Shown here: piece by piece, positions 1 through 11,733 of the stretch
Layout: every line of letters starts with the position of its first letter
How positions within the stretch are numbered: the first letter of the stretch is position 1
Translations under genes and position numbers: made by a program
Notes under the pieces: model-generated
What the model was told of the DNA's origin: nothing
The model's database searches: none
Seen by the model: the letters and a program-made list of their open reading frames with translations, nothing else
Assembly: GCA_951640165.1 (NCBI GenBank)
Contig: OX621259.1
Coordinates: 3,534,001-3,598,000, forward strand
Length of the DNA: 64,000 bases
Source of the DNA: Pseudoips prasinana
Taxonomy: Eukaryota; Arthropoda; Insecta; Lepidoptera; Nolidae
Reading direction: 5' to 3'

Positions 1-3000
1 CAAATATATAATTTTTAGAATTTTTGTCTGTTTGTCTGTTTGTCTGTATGTATGTCCGGGCTAAACTCAAAAAGTACTGCATGGATTAACTTCAAATTTT
101 GCATTAATATTACTAAGAGGTCGGGTCAACATATAGGCTACATATTATCACGCTATCACCTACGGGGGAGGAGCTGTGATCTTATCTATACATATAATAA
201 AATCGTAGGAAAGTCAAAACTGTACATTGAATATTTTTTTAAAAGGATACTTGGGGCGTGATCTACAATCGATATCGAAACCAGAAATATAATTTTTAGA
301 TTTTTTGTCTGTTTGTCTGTATGTATGTCCGGGCTAAACTCAAAAAGTACTGCATGGATTAACTTAAAATTTTGCATTAATATTACTAAGAGGTCGGGTC
401 AACATATAGGCTACATATTATCACGTTATCACCTACGGGGGAGGAGCTGTGATCTTATCTATACATATAATAAAATCGTAGGAAAGTCAAAACTGTATAT
501 TGAATATTTTTTTAAAAGGATACTTGGGGCGTGATCTGCAGTCGATATCGAAACCAAAAATATAATTTTTAGAATTTTTGTCTGTTTGTCTGTATGTATG
601 TCCGGGCTAAACTCAAAAAGTACTGCATGGATTAACTTCAAATTTTGCATTAATATTACTAAGAGGTCGGGTCAACATATAGGCTACATATTATCACGCT
701 ATCACCTACGGGGGAGGAGCTGTGATCTTATCTATACATATAATAAAATCGTAGGAAAGTCAAAACTGTACATTGAATATTTTTTTAAAAGGATACTTGG
801 GGCGTGATCTACAATCGATATCGAAACAAGAAATATAATTTTTAGATTTTTTGTCTGTTTGTCTGTATGTATGTCCGGGCTAAATTCAAAAATTACTGCA
901 TGGATTAACTTAAAATTTTGCATTAATATTACTAAGAGGTCGGGTCAACATATAGGCTACATATTATCACGCTATCACCTACGGGGGAGGAGCTGTGATC
1001 TTATCTATACATATAATAAAATCGTAGGAAAGTCAAAACTGTACATTGAATATTTTTTTTAAAGGATACTTGGGGCGTGATCTGCAGTCGATATCGAAAC
1101 CAAAAATATAATTTTTAGAATTTTTGTCTGTTTGTCTGTTTGTCTGTATGTATGTCCGGGCTAAACTCAAAAAGTACTGCATGGATTAACTTCAAATTTT
1201 GCATTAATATTACTAAGAGGTCGGGTCAACATATAGGCTACATATTATCACGCTTTCACCTATGGGGGAGGAGCTGTGATCTTATCTATACATATAATAA
1301 AATCGTAGGAAAGTCAAAACTGTACATTGAATATTTTTTTAAAAGGATACTTGGGGCGTGATCTACAATCGATATCGAAACCAGAAATATAATTTTTAGA
1401 TTTTTTGTCTGTTTGTCTGTATGTATGTCCGGGCTAAACTCAAAAAGTACTGCATGGATTAACTTAAAATTTTGCATTAATATTACTAAGAGGTCGGGTC
1501 AACATATAGGCTACATATTATCACGTTATCACCTACGGGGGAGGAGCTGTGATCTTATCTATACATATAATAAAATCGTAGGAAAGTCAAAACTGTACAT
1601 TGAATATTTTTTTAAAAGGATACTTGGGGCGTGATCTGCAGTCGATATCGAAACCAAAAATATAATTTTTAGAATTTTTGTCTGTTTGTCTGTTTGTCTG
1701 TATGTATGTCCGGGCTAAACTCAAAAAGTACTGCATGGATTAACTTCAAATTTTGCATTAATATTACTAAGAGGTCGGGTCAACATATAGGCTACATATT
1801 ATCACGTTATCACCTACGGGGGAGGAGCTGTGATCTTATCTATACATATAATAAAATCGTAGGAAAGTCAAAACTATACATTGAATATTTTTTTAAAAGG
1901 ATACTTGGGGCGTGATCTACAATCGATATCGAAACCAGAAATATAATTTTTAGATTTTTTGTCTGTTTGTCTGTATGTATGTCCGGGCTAAACTCAAAAA
2001 GTACTGCATGGATTAACTTCAAATTTTGCATTTATATTACTAAGAGGTCGGGTCAACATATAGACTACATATTATCACGCTGTCACCTACGGGGGAGGAG
2101 CTGTGATCTTATCTATACATATAATAAAATCGTAGGAAAGTCAAAACTGTACATTGAATATTTTTTTAAAAGGATACTTGGGGCGTGATCTATAATCGAT
2201 ATCGAAAACAAATATATAATTTTTAGAATTTTTGTCTGTTTGTCTGTATGTATGTCCGGGCTAAACTCAAAAAGTACTGCATGGTTTAACTTCAAATTTT
2301 GCATTAATATTACTAAGAGGTCGGGTCAACATATAGGCTACATATTATCACGCTATCACCTACGGGGGAGGAGCTGTGATCTTATCTATACATATAATAA
2401 AATCGTAGGAAAGTCAAAACTGTACATTGAATATTTTTTTAAAAGGATACTTGGGGCGTGATCTACAATCGATATCGAAACCAGAAATAGAATTTTTAGA
2501 TTTTTTGTCTGTTTGTCTGTATGTATGTCCGGGCTAAACTCAAAAAGTACTGCATGGATTAACTTCAAATTTTGTATTAATATTACTACGAGGTCGGGTC
2601 AACATATAGGCTACATATTATCACGCTATCACCTACGGGGGAGGAGCTGTGATCTTATCTATCTATATATATAATAAAATCGTAGGAAAGTCAAAACTGT
2701 ACATTGAATATTTTTTTAAAAGGATACTTGGGGCGTGATCTATAGTCGATATCGAAACCAAAAATATAATTTTTAGAATTTTTGTCTGTTTGTCTGTTTG
2801 TCTGTATGTATGTCCGGGCTAAACTCAAAAAGTACTGCATGGTTTAACTTCAAATTTTGCATTAATATTACTAAGAGGTCGGGTCAACATATAGGCTACA
2901 TATTATCACGCTATCACCTACGTGGGAGGAGCTGTGATCTTATCTATACATATAATAAAATCGTAGGAAAGTCAAAACTGTACATTGAATATTTTTTTAA

Positions 3001-5372
3001 AAGGATACCTGGGGCGTGATCTATAGTCGATATCGAAACCAAAAATATAATTTTTAGAATTTTTGTCTGTTTGTCTGTATGTATGTCCGGGCTAAACTCA
3101 AAAAGTACTGCATGGATTAACTTCAAATTTTGCATTAATATTACTTAGAGGTCGGGTCAACATATAGACTACATATTATCACGCTATCACCTACGGGGGA
3201 GGAGCCGTGATCTTATCTATACACATAATAAAATCGTAGGAAAGTCAAAACTGTACATTGAATATTTTTTTAAGAGGATACTTGGGGCGTGATCTGTAAT
3301 CGATATCGAAACCAAAAATATAATTTTTAGAATTTTTGTCTGTTTGTCTGTATGTATGTCCGGGCTGAACTCAAAAAGTACTGCATGGATTAACTTCAAA
3401 TTTTGTATTAATATTACTAAGAGGTCGGGTCAACATATAGGCTACATATTATCACGCTATCACCTACGGGGGAGGAGCTGTGATCTTATCTATACATATA
3501 ATAAAATCGTAGGAAAGTCAAAACTGTACATTGAATATTTTTTTAAAAGGATACTTGGGGCGTGATCTACAGTCGATATCGAAACCAAAAATATAATTTT
3601 TAGAATTTTTGTCTGTTTGTCTGTTTGTCTGTATGTATGTCCGGGCTAAACTCAAAAAGTACTGCATGGATTAACTTCAAATTTTGCATTAATATTACTT
3701 AGAGGTCGGGTCAACATATAGGCTACATATTATCACGCTATCACCTACGGGGGAGGAGCTGTGATCCTATCTATCTATACATATAATAAAATCGTAGGAA
3801 AGTCAAAACTGTACATTGAATATTTTTTTTAAAGGATACTTGGGGCGTGATCTATAGTCGATATCGAAACCAAAAATATAATTTTTAGAATTTTTGTCTG
3901 TTTGTCTGTTTGTCTGTATGTATGTCCAGGCTAAACTCAAAAAGTACTGCATGGATTAACTTCAAATTTTGCATTAATATTACTTAGAGGTCGGGTCAAC
4001 ATATAGACTACATATTATCACGCTATCACCTATGTGGGAGGAGCTGTGATCTTATCTATACATATAATAAAATCGTAGGAAAGTCAAAACTGTACATTGA
4101 ATATTTTTTTAAAAGGATACTTGGGGCGTGATCTATAGTCGATATCGAAACCAAAAATATAATTTTTAGAATTTTTGTCTGTTTGTCTGTATGTATGTCC
4201 GGGCTAAACTCAAAAAGTACTGCATGGATTAACTTCAAATTTTGCATTAATATTACTTAGAGGTCGGGTCAACATATAGACTACATATTATCACGCTATC
4301 ACCTACGTGGGAGGAGCTGTGATCTTATCTATACATATAATAAAATCGTAGGAAAGTCAAAACTGTACATTGAATATTTTTTTAAAAGGATACTTGGGGC
4401 GTGATCTACAGTCGATATCGAAACCAAAAATATAATTTTTAGAATTTTTGTCTGTTTGTCTGTATGTATGTCCGGGCTAAACTCAAAAAGTACTGCATGG
4501 ATTAACTTAAAATTTTGCATTAATATTACTAAGAGGTCGGGTCAACATATAGGCTACATATTATCACGCTATCACCTACGGGGGAGGAGCTGTGATCTTA
4601 TCTATACATATAATAAAATCGTAGGAAAGTCAAAACTGTACATTGAATATTTTTTTAAAAGGATACTTGGGGCGTGATCTACAGTCGATATCGAAACCAA
4701 AAATATAATTTTTAGAATTTTTGTCTGTTTGTCTGTATGTATGTCCGGGCTAAACTCAAAAAGTACTGCATGGATTAACTTAAAATTTTGCATTAATATT
4801 ACTAAGAGGTCGGGTCAACATATAGGCTACATATTATCACGCTATCACCTACGGGGGAGGAGCTGTGATCTTATCTATCTATACATATAATAAAATCGTA
4901 GGAAAGTCAAAACTGTACATTGAATATTTTTTTAAAAGGATACTTGGGGCGTGATCTATAGTCGATATCGAAACCAAAAATATAATTTTTAGAATTTTTG
5001 TCTGTTTGTCTGTATGTATGTCCGGGCTAAACTCAAAAAGTACTGCATGGATTAACTTCAAATTTTGCATTAATATTACTTAGAGGTCGGGTCAACATAT
5101 AAGCTACATATTATCACGCTATCACCTACGGGGGAGGAGCTGTGATCTTATCTATACATATAATAAAATCGTAGGAAAGTCAAAACTGTACATTGAATAT
5201 TTTTTTAAAAGGATACTTGGGGCGTGATCTACAGTCGATATCGAAACCAAAAATATAGTTTTTTTGAATTTTAGTCTGTTTGTCTGTATGTATGTCCGGT
5301 CTAAACTCAAAAATTACTGCATGGATTAACATCAAATTTTGCATTCATATTACTAAGAGGTCGGGTCAACCT
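1..5372 (+). repeat. 273-bp tandem satellite array, 20 units
   Basis: About 20 head-to-tail units of 273 bp (some about 281 bp because of an extra GTCTGTTT), running off the left edge. Each unit has a TTTGTCTGTATGTATGTCC block, a CATGGATTAAC block, a TCGGGTCAACATATAGGCTAC block and an ATCGATATCGAAACC joint. Identity is very high. The layout (GTCTG... then aaaNTACTGcatGGAT... then ATAGGCTACAT) resembles the body of lepidopteran short Helitrons. Open frames of 73 (+) and 63 (-) codons recur, but each is closed in every unit, so I do not call them genes. The last unit decays near 5372. Confidence 0.95.
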
Positions 5373-5652
5373 AATCTAATGGGAGTAACCTTTGTGATTA
5401 ATGCATCGTTGATTATTATTTTACTTTATTTAACTTACTGACTTTACTTTAAAATGACATCGGGTAATTTTTTTTAAATAACAGTAGCAGTCTTAAGTTT
5501 ATTTCATAGCTAGGCTATTTATAGGTTAGGTTTTCTTAAATGTATATTGCTTATTTCTTTTAAAGTTATATTTTTTAGATTAAGCTAGAAGTAAGTAGTT
5601 ATACTGGTCATCATTCAAAATTGTCGCGGACGAAGTCGCGGGCACCAGCTAG
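5373..5652 (+). mobile_element. Helitron 3' terminus after the satellite
   Basis: The array is followed by AT-rich sequence and then, at about 5620-5652, by a GTCGCGGACGAAGTCGCGG hairpin and a CTAG end followed by host T. That is the usual Helitron 3' end (hairpin about 10 nt before CTRR, insertion between A and T). The array therefore probably lies inside a Helitron whose 5' end is outside the window. Confidence 0.65.
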
Positions 5653-5660
5653 TTACCATT

Positions 5661-5710
5661 AAAATTTATTTTAAGTGGCCGTGTGGTTACCGGCCTTAAA
5701 ATAAATTTTT
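5661..5710. repeat. Short inverted repeat
   Basis: Near-perfect arms of about 20 bp (AAAATTTATTTTAA..GGCCG and complement) around an 8-nt loop, with one bulged base, 8 bp past the Helitron end. The role is unknown. Confidence 0.8.
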
Positions 5711-5724
5711 GTTTTTACTCTGGA

Positions 5725-6110
5725 TCGGTTTGCGGTTGACCACGATCCTGATGGTAAGTGAAGATGTGGTTGAAGGTGAGGACCGCGTGCACCCATAAGA
5801 TGCCTGTTCACTCTAGCCTTGAATACACCCATGAAGGAGGGATAAATTCATGGAGGTCTTGAGTTCATTCTCCATGACAGCCTTTAGGAAACCGATAAGC
5901 TTGCAACCTGACGCCTATGATCCAAAATTTGCAGCTTTTTTTTTTAGTTCTCTATCATCGATTATCCTGCGAGCGCGTCTTACTATCGAATCCAAAAAGT
6001 CCAGCTGATACTTTGCGGACTCATCCCAAAGATGAGAGCGGTGCTCCAAGTAGGGTCGAACTTGAGCTTTGTATAGATATAAAAGCTGTTCCTTCGTTAA
6101 AGACTGGTTA
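5725..6110 (-). pseudogene. Non-LTR reverse transcriptase C-terminal remnant
   Basis: On the minus strand, starting near 6105, the translation contains RPxxE-like, SAKYQLDFLDS and RRARRIIDD stretches. These match the conserved tail of lepidopteran Jockey/CR1-type reverse transcriptases (the region reading YCSHLW..KYQLDxLDSxxRRAxRLI). The frame breaks downstream and the rest is 3' UTR-like. It is a dead, 5'-truncated copy. Confidence 0.65.
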
Positions 6111-6596
6111 ATGCAATTATGAGCTTATGGTATGAGTGACTGAAGCGCTATTCAAATGTATTGCGTGTATTTTATACAAATACAAAAACGAATTGAATCG
6201 AGAACCTTCCTCCTTTTTCGGTTATGATAAAGCCAACATAAGAGTAAGTGAAAGATGTTTGACATTAATTTTATTCTCAACGTCCAAATGTATCAATGCT
6301 AATTTTAATTCTAGTATAATTTGTATTAATTAATTTCTTAAGATGTTTGTGTAAGCTAAAATATTAGGGTATCGCTTGAAAGCTCCGCCGCAGACTTGTT
6401 AGCGGTAGGTTTGTTTATCTTACAGATAGATTTTGATAACAGTTTGTAGTATAAACGTTCATCTTCAATGTATTTATCATTTTAGGCATCTGTGAAATAT
6501 GAATATTATTCTAATTTTGAATTATGATGAAAATATTATCTGTGGAAATGTTTGTCCCTTCAACCTATATAAAGCAGTAGGTATATATCCAATTGC
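6111..6596. other. No recognised gene
   Basis: AT-rich intergenic or intronic sequence. There is a donor-like AGA/GTAAGTG near 6243 after an open stretch, but no convincing acceptor, so I do not call an exon. Confidence 0.5.
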
Positions 6597-6822
6597 TGTG
6601 TGGTGACGGCATAGAAAATTATTACCCCATCGCATCCCATGAGGGCGCAGAAATCGACTGAGGGAATACCTACCAGAGAACGGGCAGCAGCGTTTTTTTG
6701 TGAACTATGACCATCAAACTGCGATCGCCAACCCGTCTGCCAAGCGTGGCGATTATGGCATATCCCTCATTCTTTGGGGAGGCTCTTGTCCAGCAGTGGA
6801 CGTACTTTGGGTGACAGGATGT
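6597..6822 (+). mobile_element. Short RTE derivative (5' UTR head joined to 3' tail)
   Basis: It begins TGTGTGGTGACGGC, exactly like the 5' end of the full RTE at 47938-51108. It continues through the conserved CTGCGATCGCCAACCCGTC block of that element's 5' UTR, then jumps straight to the RTE 3' end (TTTGGGGAGGCTCTTGTCCAGCAGTGGAC). All coding sequence is missing. Related copies lie at 15022 and 38475. Confidence 0.8.
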
Positions 6823-6932
6823 ATTATCCAATTTATAGATTTTCAAATTAAAAAGTCATACAATATTTATTCGCTTAAGTGTGGTATATCTTAAGGTATT
6901 ATAATTATCAAGTAGTTTCACATATTTGCCGA

Positions 6933-7390
6933 TCTGGTTGGCGTGGTTCGCGGGTACTTGCCTTGCACGCCGCAGGCCGTGAGTTTGAGTCCCAGCCAGG
7001 ACAGATATTTATGTGCATTAACATGTCTGTTTGCCCTGAGTCTGCGTAATCACACTAATATTATAAAGGCGAAAGTTTATGACTGTGTGACTTTGTGAGT
7101 GTGTATGTTTGTTACTTCTTCACGTCTAAACGACTGGAGCGATTTTAATATTGTAACATTTGGTATAGAGTTAGCTGACACCCTGGATTAACACATAGGC
7201 TATAATTTATAAAGTTTAACGCGGGTAAAACCGCGGGGCACAGGTAGTTATCTATATAAGTGGATATGTTTTTACAAAATAAAATTAGTATATCAAGATA
7301 TCTGGTTTCCATAGTACAAGCTCTGCTTAGTTAAGGATAAGATGGCCGTGTGTGAATAATGTCCCAGGGTATGATTATTATTAATAATGT
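6933..7390 (+). mobile_element. tRNA-like SINE (family 1), split by a Helitron
   Basis: The head TTGGCGTGGTTCG with a B-box-like GTGAGTTTGAGTCCC is followed by the family body (CATGTCTGTTTGCCCTGAGTCTG). After the inserted Helitron it resumes at 7248 with TATCTATATAAG and the tail TAGTACAAGCTCTGCTTAG...GTCCCAG. Other copies in the window define the family (about 260 bp). Confidence 0.85.
7050..7247 (+). mobile_element. Short non-autonomous Helitron
   Basis: Starts TCACACTAATATTATAAA and ends in a CGGGTAAAACCGCGGGGCACAGGTAG hairpin region. It sits exactly between A (7049) and T (7248) of the SINE, with no target duplication, as expected for Helitrons. It has no coding capacity. Confidence 0.85.
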
Positions 7391-8199
7391 GGTAGGTATG
7401 TTGCTTTCAGTCCACATTTTGTTAATAACCAAAGTAATGAAATTAGTAAGTAGGACATACAAGTAAAATGTATTTAAATATTCAAATATTAAAACATGGT
7501 CTCCAATTTTCTTTGATGTTAAAACAATTGTGAATTTAATTTTGCGCTCCCTGTCAATTTATTGTCTAGCGATAACGCTCCACTGGTCAGGGACCTTGTT
7601 AGAATTACTTGATATTATTCTTGAAAACCAAACACAAATAGATAATAAAAACTTGTTTTAAACAAAAGTAAGTCGGTTGTTTGTTATTTAAAACAGCATT
7701 TTTTCTTTTTGAAGTAATACCTCTTGTGATCGGACAAGGCGAACGGAAGTTGAGAGGGAGATATAAGTTAGTGAAGATAGAAAGAGAGAGAATTACTTTC
7801 CGTATATTATTGTAGGGCCAAGAGGGAGATGTGCGTTTCCATCATAGCCGTTACGTTTCGTATGTCTAAGTTTTACTTCAGTGTGGTTTAAAGAACACTG
7901 GTTTTTTTTTCCATGAAATTGTTGACGAAGCTTATAATCTTTCTAACATATCCAGGTGGTGTCCGGTCTTTTTGTTCCTATTGAACTATCATGATGCATA
8001 TAGCCTCTAACGTTTAATATCATCGTTAAACGAGCTTTCAGGCTACAAATTGAAGCACAAATAACCAATAATAATAAATCATGTTTCCTCCTAATTGTAT
8101 TATTTTGATGGTACTCTTTGTATGTTACAGTATACGTGAAACATTACTCGGTAGGGAAACTAAGTCGGAAATATCATAAAATAAAATTGTTTTTTTATA
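7391..8199. other. No recognised feature
   Basis: AT-rich sequence without open frames, clear repeats or splice-bounded exons that I can support. Confidence 0.5.
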
Positions 8200-8353
8200 T
8201 ACTACTAATATCATAAATTCGAAAGTTTGTAGGTGTATGTATGTATAGATGTTTGTTACTCTTTCACGCCAAAACTACGCAACGGGTTTATATGAAAATT
8301 TGTAGTTATGTAGCCTATATTTCGTAATAAAGTATAGGCCAGGGCACAGTTAG
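8200..8353 (+). mobile_element. Short Helitron, decayed
   Basis: ACTAATATCATAAATTCGAAAG near the start, the GTTTGTTACTCTTTCACGCC block in the middle and GGGCACAGTTAG at the end match the other short Helitrons here. The 5' TC is not clean and the terminal hairpin is eroded. Confidence 0.7.
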
Positions 8354-9009
8354 TATTTATATATGCATGTATATTCTATTCATTCATTTCATTTATTCAT
8401 TTGTGAACATAGGTGCAGTACATAAATGGATACATAATTAAGCAATTAGTTCGCTATGTTCTACCATTTTGCATGGTGCACAAATATTATATGCGCACTT
8501 ATTGCATAAATTTACATAGAGTGTTGCCATTAAAATTGTACATATTTATAAACTAAACTAATTTTTGATTTTAAATTAAATTAAACAAATTAAAAGTTAT
8601 TGCAATGTAAAATAAAATATAACAATTGTTTTGATTACTTTATTTTTACGGCATTAAGAAAACTAACTATCGAGTAGGTAATATGCATTGTCATTCTAGA
8701 AGCAATCACATAAATATCTTGTGAAAACTGACACACATTGCCATCTGATCCCAAACTAGGCAAAGCCTGTACTATGGCAACGTTAAAAAAATGATAAACG
8801 TACTTATATATTACGAAATACAACAATTTTGAAGATTAATAAAAAAAAGTAATATAATAAAAAAAAGTAATATTATTAAAAAATAAATTAATAAAAACTA
8901 GGACCAGTACCTATTGTAAATCGCATGTATCGTGATAAGAATCCTAATTTTATAATTCAATTTTTTGTGGCAAATAAACATTTTATTATTATTTATTATA
9001 ATTAATTAT
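8354..9009. other. AT-rich stretch with a weak repeat fragment
   Basis: About 8395-8500 shares order and words (tATTTGTGaAcATAGGTG, CAT..GTACA) with 41330-41440, so both are probably pieces of one non-LTR 3' end. Nothing else is recognised. Confidence 0.4.
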
Positions 9010-9127
9010 ACCCAAACTCAGAACAAATAATCGTGCTCTACATATAAAGATTTATCTTGATGGGGATTGAACTCACGACCTCTGGCTTAGCAGTCAGCAT
9101 CACTAACCACTAAACCAACAGGCCAGT
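9010..9127 (-). mobile_element. tRNA-like SINE fragment
   Basis: On the minus strand it reads TGGCCTGTTGGTTTAGTGG (A box), then GAGGTCGTGAGTTCAATCCCC (B box) and ATTATTTGTTCTGAGTTTGGG, which is the head of a tRNA-derived SINE related to family 1. Confidence 0.75.
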
Positions 9128-9149
9128 CAACTAAAAGGCAACAGTCAAC

Positions 9150-9565
9150 TAATCATGACGACTTACGGAACAGAGACATGGTCATTTACTGTGGGCCTCA
9201 TAAGAGGATTGAAAGACACCCAAAGAGCATAGGGAGGGCTATGGTCGGAATATCCATGCGAGATGGAATCTAAAATGTTGAAATAGCAGTAGGATCAAAG
9301 AACACAGCTTGAAAAACTGTTGCAAGAAGTGGCAGTGGGCAGGTCCCATAGCTCAAAGTATCGACGACCGCTGGGGCTAAACGATTTTGAGTGGGGAACA
9401 CGAACCAGACGCATCGTAGGCAGGCTCCCCATATATGGTGGACCGGTGACTCTTGCAAGGATCGTGGAAAGTTGTTGGATATAAGCAGCGCTAGACCGGC
9501 TATTGTGGAGAATCTTGGGAGAGGCGTTCGTTCAGTACGAATGTCTTTCAGCTGCCAAGATGAAT
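9150..9565 (+). pseudogene. RTE reverse-transcriptase 3' fragment
   Basis: The decayed translation keeps TTYGTETWS, LIRGLKDTQRA and the RTRRIVGR..GGPVTLARIV..CWI..ALDR..W..LGEAFVQ order of the RTE C-terminus seen intact at about 48000-48450 on the other strand. There are several stops and shifts. A typical dead 5'-truncated copy. Confidence 0.8.
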
Positions 9566-9599
9566 TGACTTTTCAAGGTCGTACCGTCCACATCCCGAC

Positions 9600-9736
9600 G
9601 GCAGATATACTTTGACCTAGGCTGTAAAATTTGTCAAATTTCCCGTATTGAAAGTGAACCTTATACTTTTGTGATAAAGTTGAAAATCTATCAAAGATAT
9701 TTGACAGATTGGGGTAGCTGGATGTGCTGGTGTCTG
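9600..9736. mobile_element. MITE copy with one eroded end
   Basis: It matches the element at 32896-33040: TGTCAAATTTCCCGTATTGAAAGTGAACCTTATAC, then TTTGACAGATTGGGGTAGCTGGATGTGCTGGTGTCTG followed by TA. The left terminal repeat is degraded. Confidence 0.7.
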
Positions 9737-9917
9737 TACATATTCATGTGGGTCAATAGTTAAGAGAATTTAAAAATATCCAATAAATATTGCAAAATTG
9801 TAAACAAATTTATTTTTATATAAATATTTGTACCGCTACCATTATTAAATCAAATATGATCGCCAGACGCGCCATCATGCCTGAACTTTGAACGATATAA
9901 ACAATTAACAACAGTAC

Positions 9918-10668
9918 ATGAGAATCAATGAATGTTGCTACTCAGGATCTCCAGTGGTAATGGGCGTCCCACAGGGGTCAATTCTGGGCCCATTTTTGTT
10001 TTTAATTTATATAAATGACTTACCTTACTACGTAAGGGATAAGCATGACATTGTGTTGTTTGCAGATGATACTTCCCTGACGTTCAAAATAAACCGACAA
10101 TTAAGCAATTTTGACGATGTTAATGATGCAATCTCTAAAGTTGTTCATTGGTTTAATGCCAATAATCTTGTGCTTAATGATAAGAAAACTAAAGTCATTA
10201 AATTCACTACACCGAATGTGAAACAGGCGACAACCAATGTACAGCTTAATGGAGCTAGGTTGGACCCTGTTGAATCAACTGTGTTCTTGGGTATCACTAT
10301 TGACTCAAAGCTACAATGGAGCCCACAAATAGAAAAACTGTCCGGCAAATTAAGTTCTGCAGCATATGCAGTGAAAACTATTAGACGGCTGACTGATGTT
10401 GACACAGCTAGAATGGTTTATTTCAGTTATTTTCATAGTGTAATGTCCTATGGAATTCTTCTCTGGGGTAGCTCTGCTGACATTGACACCATATTTATAT
10501 TGCAAAAAAGAGCTGTAAGAGCTATCTATAATCTTGGCCCGAGAGTGTCTCTAAGAGAAAAATTCAAAGAGGTCAACATTCTAACTGTACCATCTCAGTA
10601 TATATATGAAAACTTACTATATGTGCATAAAAATATCGATTCCTTCTGTAAAAGGAGCGATACACATA
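9918..10668 (+). pseudogene. Jockey reverse transcriptase, first part
   Basis: It carries RT motif B (MGVPQGSILGPFLF), catalytic FADD (LFADDTS), NANNLVLNDKKTK and LGITIDSKLQWSPQI, followed by the thumb/connection region (SGKLSSAAYAVKTIR, MSYGILLWG). This is the order of Jockey-clade ORF2. The endonuclease and motif A are absent because the copy is 5'-truncated. The frame is intact up to residue SDTH, where a TA-flanked insertion begins. Removing one TA and the insert would rejoin it in frame with 11736, so the copy was still open when the insertion occurred. Confidence 0.9.
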
Positions 10669-11733
10669 TCCGCTTGAGTGCGCAATGGTAGTTTGCTACC
10701 ATTTTAGACTATACCGTAGAGTGCGCATTGGTAGTTTACTACCATTTTGTTCGGCGCCAAACTGAGGTTCGTTTTAGCATCTAATTATAATCCATCTCTT
10801 TCATCCACACGGATACTTATGTATCTGTTTCATTAAACACTTATCTATGATTGCTTAAAAATGTATAACAATACCATACTCGTTGTAGAACATTTAAAAA
10901 AAAATACTTTAAGTGTCGCTCTCGGCTGTAGTTCGACGCAAGTGGCTAGTTAAGTGTACGCAAGTTCTTGTGACCTCATTGTCTGATGCTATTAAGCGTT
11001 TATTTTGTAACTTTTTGACACCAAACAGTTAGTTGAAGTGGTATCCGTGTGCAAAATTAATTAAACTCTATTAAATAAAAACAGTTGTGTGGTTTGTGAC
11101 GTGATCAGAAACTGACCTTAAGACTTTCTGAAAATGGTAGTACCTACAAAGAATCTCAAATGTTTGTGTTATTGTTTTATTTGAATATCATTATTTTCAC
11201 AAAAATTGTGTACTATAAATCTAGCTTTTAAGTAGTGAACATATTTTGAATATACCTTTAAGGATTACGAAGTTATGATGTTTTTAATTTAGGTTAAAAA
11301 TATCTCTCCTCTCGGCAAATTTGTACAAACAGTATTATGGATAAAAAATAATATTTTTATACTATTAATTATGTGTTTTATTTTTTTTTGTATATATATT
11401 TAACTCTTTCACTATATAAACAAATAAAATGCATAGGTAAACGATCTACTTTCGGAAATAAAAAATAATAAAGTTCTACTTTCATAATATTTACGATACG
11501 TTCATGTTCCAGCCTACTTATCTAAACAAACAAACGTTATATGGAAGTAGTTTTAACATCAATAGCAAGGTTGACTCATGAACTTTAATAATAACAACAC
11601 TTCAAAAGGGTCTCGGGTTTTTATAACAACAAAAACCATTGATAATCAGAACTCAACCATACGCGCTAAGTCATGACGTAAGCGGTGCGCATTCTACGGT
11701 ATTGATAACGCCCGGCTTGCACACTCAAGCGGA
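10669..11733. mobile_element. 1065-bp DNA element with short TIRs and TA target site
   Basis: The terminal inverted repeats begin TCCGCTTGAGTGCGCAA (left) and TCCGCTTGAGTGTGCAA (right, reverse complement), flanked by TA (10667-10668, 11734-11735). A second, subterminal match ACCGTAGA(G/A)TGCGCA occurs on both sides. The left end has two copies of a 30-bp block GAGTGCGCA(A/T)TGGTAGTTT(G/A)CTACCATTTT containing a palindrome. There is no transposase, so it is non-autonomous. TA target choice points to the Tc1/mariner group or a relative. Confidence 0.85.

Noticed and set aside
40..5070. Repeated 73-codon (+) and 63-codon (-) frames in the satellite
   Set aside because: Each is bounded by stops in every unit, with no domain and no codon-level conservation beyond the overall unit identity. 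They are homogenised satellite sequence.
6136..6243. Possible upstream exon ending at AGA/GTAAGTG with compatible phase for exon 1
   Set aside because: There is no polypyrimidine tract or acceptor before it, and an in-frame stop lies just upstream. Recorded as unproven.
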